NCBI GenBank assembly: GCA_028685875.1
Contig: JAQUDD010000004.1
Coordinates: 41,222 to 105,221, forward strand
Reading direction: 5' to 3'
Source: Candidatus Absconditabacteria bacterium
Lineage (GTDB): Bacteria > Patescibacteriota > Gracilibacteria > Absconditabacterales > Absconditicoccaceae
DNA: 64,000 nucleotides
A program made the position numbers and the translations under genes. This document shows, in pieces, positions 60,052 through 64,000 of this stretch. The first letter of the stretch is position 1; each line of letters begins with the position of its first letter. The notes below the pieces were generated by a model. That model was not told the DNA's origin. It did not search any database and saw only the letters and a program-made list of their open reading frames with translations.

Positions 60052-61509
60052 TTATGATATTTTCATCAGTTGCTTAAATGCATCTCGTAATGAATTTGCT
60101 TGTTCCTTGGAGATAAGTGAATCCAGAGCTAAAGTATTAGACTCAGATTCTTGCTTCTCGTCCAAAGCAAAGACATTAACTAAGAGATAAGCTAACTCTC
60201 CTCTCGTCAGGTACTGGTTTCCAGTATCTGGGGTGGAGAACTTGACTGTAGTAAGAGCCGATAAGATTGAAGTAACCTGTCCCCAAGAAAGTAATCTATT
60301 AGGAGAGAAGGCAACACCTGACGATTCTTCATCAAGTAACGTATCGCACATCTCATACCTAAGACAGTACTCAAGATAGGGAGCAAACGTGGAAGTTGTT
60401 GAAACATTTTGTAAAGGTTTTATATAATAAAAGCTGTCTAAAGCGACTGGGGATCCTTCTTTTGCAAGGAGTGATCTGGTCAACATAATGACAAAGTCTT
60501 TGTTTTCGACATTGGCATTAGGATAGAATTTCCCATTGACTCAGGCGACTATTCAGCGTCTTGCGAGCATCTGTATAGCATCCTGATAGGACGTTCAGCT
60601 AATATCTGTAAAAACCGGTAAAGCATGTTCATTGATTTCCAAAGCGAATGCTTCTACTAGCATCTGAGCCATTTCCTCTTTACGAAGCGTCTGGTCTGAC
60701 TCAAAAGTCAGATTCTTAGGACTTTGCACCAGTGTTGGTGATTTTTTCTCTATGAGAGAAAGAATATCCTGAGCTTCTGTGGGAGTAATGAATGCTCAAA
60801 TACGAGGATTTCAATCTGTGTCTTCTAAAGCAAGTTTCTGTAAAAATCATAACTCATACGCACTATTTATCCTTATTACGATCTCCTGTGGAACAGTTGT
60901 GTAAGAAAAATATTTTTTTTCTGACAACCCCTCTAGGTTTTTTGGACTGTATCATAGTTGTAGACGATAAGTATCCATCACTACCCTGACGAAATCGCTT
61001 ATACGTACGTAGTTATTAAGATTGAAGTTCTCTGCTTTCTGAATGAGATCATTGGAATAAAGATTCAAAATGGCTTCTTTAGCAGGACTATTGGCGATGT
61101 CGTTGTATACCAAAGGGTAAGGACGAGCTTCTGCCAGACTAATCACTGCTACAGATTCCGTTTCATCATTGGAAGAAGTTTGATTACTAGAATTTGACTC
61201 TATTGGTCAAACATTGGTTTCCGATGAAGAAGGGAATGATCCATTTTGTACAAATTCCACAATACCATTTCGAAGAGAAATCGCTTGTTCAGCAAGTTTC
61301 TGTTCTACAGAAGCAGAAGAAGGTTCTTTCGACGTAGCATCAACAAAAGATGATTGATGAGTCTGAGACGAAGTATCTGTGTTTTTGTTTGTGAGATTAT
61401 TCACTGCAAAAACGCTTGATACCGTATATCCGACACCGACCAATATCATGAGGAATGCCACAATCGTCAGAAATCCTAATGATTTCTTTGTATTGCTTTT
61501 TTGTAGCAT
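60052..61509 (-). CDS. S-layer homology (SLH) domain surface protein
   Basis: 485 residues, ATG 61509 to TAA 60052; TGA as Gly at 61207, 60952 and at least five more. An N-terminal anchor or signal (IVAFLMILVGVGYTVSSVFA) is followed by a Ser/Thr/Asn-rich linker and a helical part. SLH repeats follow: VRISDFVRVVMDTY, LRKEEMAQMLVEAFAL, FTDISGTSYQDAIQMLARRGIVAGVNGKFYPN (cited in parts), LLSWGQVTSILSAL and LTRGELAYLLVNVFAL. SLH repeats bind pyruvylated or other wall polymers. It should sit on the cell surface, like the shorter SLH protein at 41223-41990. Confidence 0.9.
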
Positions 61510-61660
61510 GTGTAAAAGATAGGGAATAAATCGGTGTGTGTAGAACCAGATTTATTATCATTTTATAGCCATCATAACAAAAGACTGCATACCGAACCAA
61601 GCTTAGTAAGAATTCTTTCAGTACTGCTTAATTTTGACAGGCGTCTATAAAACTTCCCTC

Positions 61661-61691
61661 GTAATATTTTCCCCTTTCCTGAAAATATTAC
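61661..61691 (-). promoter_or_regulatory. 5'-terminal stem-loop of the SLH mRNA
   Basis: A perfect 11-bp stem GTAATATTTTC/GAAAATATTAC with loop CCCTTTCCT. It begins at the predicted transcription start, so it would cap the ~180-nt untranslated leader of the SLH gene; such 5' hairpins can stabilise mRNA. 61510-61840 otherwise has no gene. Confidence 0.5.
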
Positions 61692-61697
61692 ATTACT

Positions 61698-61725
61698 ATT
61701 ATATACTATTTTTATATTTTGTCAA
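61698..61725 (-). promoter_or_regulatory. Promoter of the SLH gene
   Basis: On the minus strand, TTGACA (61725-61720) and TATAAT (61703-61698), spacer 16: both boxes match the consensus. Confidence 0.75.
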
Positions 61726-61840
61726 ATATTTGAAGAGTTTTTCAGGTACATAGATACGAGTCTGACTTCTTTGATATTTCGTCTTTTGTTTGAGAAAGAT
61801 TTTTATAGACTCAAAACGATTTATTTTTTACGCACATACT

Positions 61841-62554
61841 ATGAACTCGGAAGAACTTACTCCCCCAAAACACATTGGAATCATTATAGATGGAAATAGA
61901 AGACGAGCAAAACAACATTGACTCACTACCTTTGAAGGACACTACAAGGGGGTGCTTGCGGTAGAAGATGTTATGGAAGCTGCTCAAAAAAGGGGAATCC
62001 CCACTCTTAGTATCTATGGGTTCTCCACCGAAAATCGAAAGAGAGAAGGAGAAGAAATTGAAGGGCTGATGAAAATTTTTTCTGAAATTCTAGAAAAATT
62101 ACTCTACAAGGTGATCCAAGGGAAGAACATAAAGATCAATATTCTGGGGGATAAAGAGAGATTTTCTGAATCTTTACAAGCATTAATGCAAAAGGTTGAG
62201 TCTGCAAGTGACCAGAATACTCAGTATACCTTAAATCTTTGTCTAAGCTATGGAGGGAGAAATGAAATCGTACAGGCATGTAAAAATATTCTCAAAGACA
62301 CCCAGTCAGGGAAAATAGTGGAGGAAGAAATCTCAGAAGATCTTTTCAATAGCTATCTCTACACCCAAGGACAATCTTATCCTGATCTTATTATTAGGAC
62401 AAGTGGGGAACAGAGACTAAGCAATTTTCTCACCTGGCAAAGTGCGTATTCTGAATTAATCTTCCTAGATACACTCTGGCCAGACTTTAATGAAGAAGTT
62501 TTAGATCAGTGCTTGGAAGAGTTTAGTAGAAGAAAAAGAAGGTTTGGAAAGTAA
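61841..62554 (+). CDS. uppS: Undecaprenyl diphosphate synthase
   Basis: 237 residues, ATG 61841. Cis-prenyltransferase motifs: IIIDGNRR-x-AKQHGLTTFEGH, YGFSTENxKR, RTSGEQRLSNFLTWQSAYSE, LWPDF. Codon 27 is TGA (Gly of the family's RGLP/HGLT). Two CGA codons, 61904-61906 (DGNxRW position) and 62036-62038 (STENW position), both stand where the family has invariant Trp. TGG is also used for Trp in the same protein (FLTWQSAY, LWPDF). Condenses isopentenyl units to the C55 carrier lipid of peptidoglycan synthesis. Confidence 0.96.
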
Positions 62555-62603
62555 TATTAATCAATAACTGGGATCAGATTTTTTTTATTATCCTATCATT
62601 TCT

Positions 62604-62984
62604 ATGCTCCGAGGAAAAGCAGTGCGCAACTTAGATGATAAAAACAGAATTGTTATTCCTGCACGGATGAGAACAACATTTCAAGACAATATTTTTAGTG
62701 TTCTTGTGAATGACGAGAAGTATCCTTACCTAAAATTCTACGATCCAGATAGATGGGAAGAACGTTATAAAGATATTAACTTTGATGAGATTAGTACGGA
62801 AGAAGGACAAAACATACTGCCAGATTATAGTAAAGATATAGATAGTCAAGGGAGGATTCTATTAAACGGGAAAGAACTGGAACATTTGTTTGGAAGTGGA
62901 TACAAGAATATCAATAATAAAAACGTGCTTTTTGTTTGATTTAAAACCCATATTAGAGTATTCAAAGGAGATGGAGAAAGGTAA
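62604..62984 (+). CDS. MraZ-like protein
   Basis: 126 residues; the last 16 follow a TGA read as Gly (62937-62939). Two SpoVT/AbrB-like halves: AVRNLDDKNRIVIPARMRTTF and KDIDSQGRILLNGKELEHLF, as in MraZ, a DNA-binding regulator normally placed at the start of the division/cell-wall cluster. Here it follows uppS by 49 bases, without mraW. A CGG (62664-62666) stands where MraZ proteins have Lys or Arg, so CGG may still mean Arg. It converges on xerC, with stops 4 bases apart. Confidence 0.85.
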
Positions 62985-62987
62985 TCT

Positions 62988-63950
62988 TTACTCCTCCATA
63001 ATATCGTCATAGTCTAGACTCTCAAAACTCTCCTCAGATTTTTTCTCCAATAGATCATGGACTTTCTGGAGATATTTATCCTCAACATGCGTATAAATTT
63101 GTGTGGTAGTAATGGAAGAATGTCCTAGCAATACCTGTACTGAACGGATATCGGCTCCGTTTTTGATCAATGAAGTTGCAAAGGAATGTCTCAAGGTATG
63201 CGGAGTCACTTTTTTGTTGATTCCTGTGAGTGAAGCGTAGTGTTTAACCAGGGTCTCAACACTATTTCTACTCAGAGGCCTCCCATAGCTATTCCCAGAG
63301 AGGGAAATAAATAAAAATTCTGCATCATCTCCACGTACCATAAGATATTTTTTGATTGCATCTCTTGCAGCATTAGTCATGAATACTGAACGGAGTTTCC
63401 CTCATTTTCCGATGACGGAAAATTGTTTTTCTCAAAGTTTGATGGCCTTTTTCGTGAGAGAAATGAGCTCAGTCACTCTGAGTCCTGTTCCATAAAGTGT
63501 TTGTAAGATTGCCTGATCTCTTAGTGCCTTCAGTGGTTTTTTTTCAAATTGATTCGGAGCTTTCAGAATTTTTTCTACTTCGGTTTCGGTAAGATAAGAA
63601 AGCTGTCTTGGAGGAATCTTTGCAAGATCAAGCTTATCTGGACTTATTGTCTCAATATCATTTCTCAGGAGAAACTTAAAAAAGGATCTGAGTCCTACCA
63701 CATGATAATTAATGGTTTTTGGACTGAGTCCCTGTTTCGTGAGGAAAATTCTGAAATCCAAGATATACATACTTTTTACCTGATCGGCAGGAATGTCTCA
63801 GATATATTCAATAAATCTATTGATTCGTAGGGAATAATTTTCTATGGTCTTTGGGGAAGCATTTTTGGTATATTGGAGATAATTTACAAATCTTTCTAGA
63901 TGAGAACTGAGAAGATGAAAATCTGAACCAGCCTTTTTATCTGTTGGCAT
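62988..63950 (-). CDS. XerC/XerD-type tyrosine recombinase
   Basis: 320 residues, ATG 63950 to TAA 62988; TGA as Gly at 63432, once in IGK-G-GKLRSVF, and once in the N-terminal domain. The SAM-like N-terminal domain ([20 protein letters not shown]) is followed by the catalytic domain with [14 protein letters not shown] (Arg I), HTLRHSFAT (His/Arg II), [15 protein letters not shown] (His and nucleophilic Tyr). It probably resolves chromosome dimers; no att site is visible nearby. Its start overlaps the end of the upstream gene. Confidence 0.93.
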
Positions 63951-64000
63951 TGTAGACGAAGTCTGTCAATTCTTGTTCGAGTGCGGCTTGGTCGAAGTCG
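63937..64000 (-). CDS. C-terminal end of a gene entering from the right
   Basis: Twenty codons ([20 protein letters not shown], then TAA 63937-63939) overlap the xerC start by 14 bases, typical of translational coupling. Too short to identify. Codon choice (GAC, GCC, GTC) is richer in C than most neighbours. Confidence 0.5.
   Translation of the reverse strand, partial: DFDQAALEQELTDFVYNANR

Overview
The window comes from a low-GC bacterium that uses a non-standard genetic code. Almost every long gene is interrupted by in-frame TGA codons. Reading TGA as glycine joins the pieces into full-length proteins with glycine at invariant family positions (GuaD, FtsW/RodA, FtsE, Der, TopA, UppS, PBP2, MltG, iPGM). 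That is translation table 25, known from Absconditabacteria (SR1) and Gracilibacteria. CGA also falls repeatedly where families have an invariant tryptophan (UppS twice, TopA, iPGM, PNPase, GuaD, DUF192, a ValRS-like protein), and a tRNA with anticodon UCG and G73 lies at 58909-58979. UGA=Gly plus CGA=Trp points to Absconditabacteria, where I recall computational reports of CGA/CGG reassignment. All coordinates below assume TGA=Gly; only TAA and TAG were treated as stops.

Layout. 1-1.6 kb: an Ig-like fragment and a Bacteroidota-style lipoprotein without TGA, then palindromic repeats; this end looks foreign. 1.6-4.6 kb: two large uncharacterised proteins. 4.8-14.6 kb: pyrG, a HIT protein, gpmI, a transketolase-like protein, an 822-aa PBP2/FtsI, a pilin-like membrane protein, rpsP, rpmG and two tRNAs. 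14.7-19.2 kb: a 1072-aa coiled-coil protein and a lipoprotein. 19.2-23.1 kb: pnp and two related membrane-anchored proteins, one with a DsbA-like domain. 23.3-25.0 kb: two tandem ~0.8-kb non-coding units, each with its own -10 box and terminal hairpin, which I consider the best candidate for an undescribed element. 25.3-26.9 kb: guaD, a DUF192 gene and an rsuA-type pseudouridine synthase.

27.5-45.7 kb: a 1216-aa membrane protein; a reverse-strand cluster (bPH2-like protein, corA, mltG, two surface proteins, a degenerate ValRS-like protein); rpmE; surface proteins, one with SLH-like repeats and a Gly10 tract written with five TGA codons; a compact pseudoknotted RNA candidate at 42.0-42.2 kb; and a PPTase next to an acyltransferase-ACP-AMP-ligase fusion. 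45.9-64 kb: ftsE, a PhnA-type protein, topA, a NERD protein, tmRNA, der, a GNAT, an L-threonylcarbamoyladenylate synthase, ftsW/rodA, the UCG tRNA, an SLH surface protein, uppS, an MraZ-like protein and xerC.

Together these genes describe a small-genome, probably host- or community-dependent cell. It makes peptidoglycan (UppS, PBP2, FtsW/RodA, MltG), carries many anchored surface proteins, and appears to use exogenous fatty acids through the acyl-ligase/acyltransferase fusion. No CRISPR array, transposase or phage module was seen.
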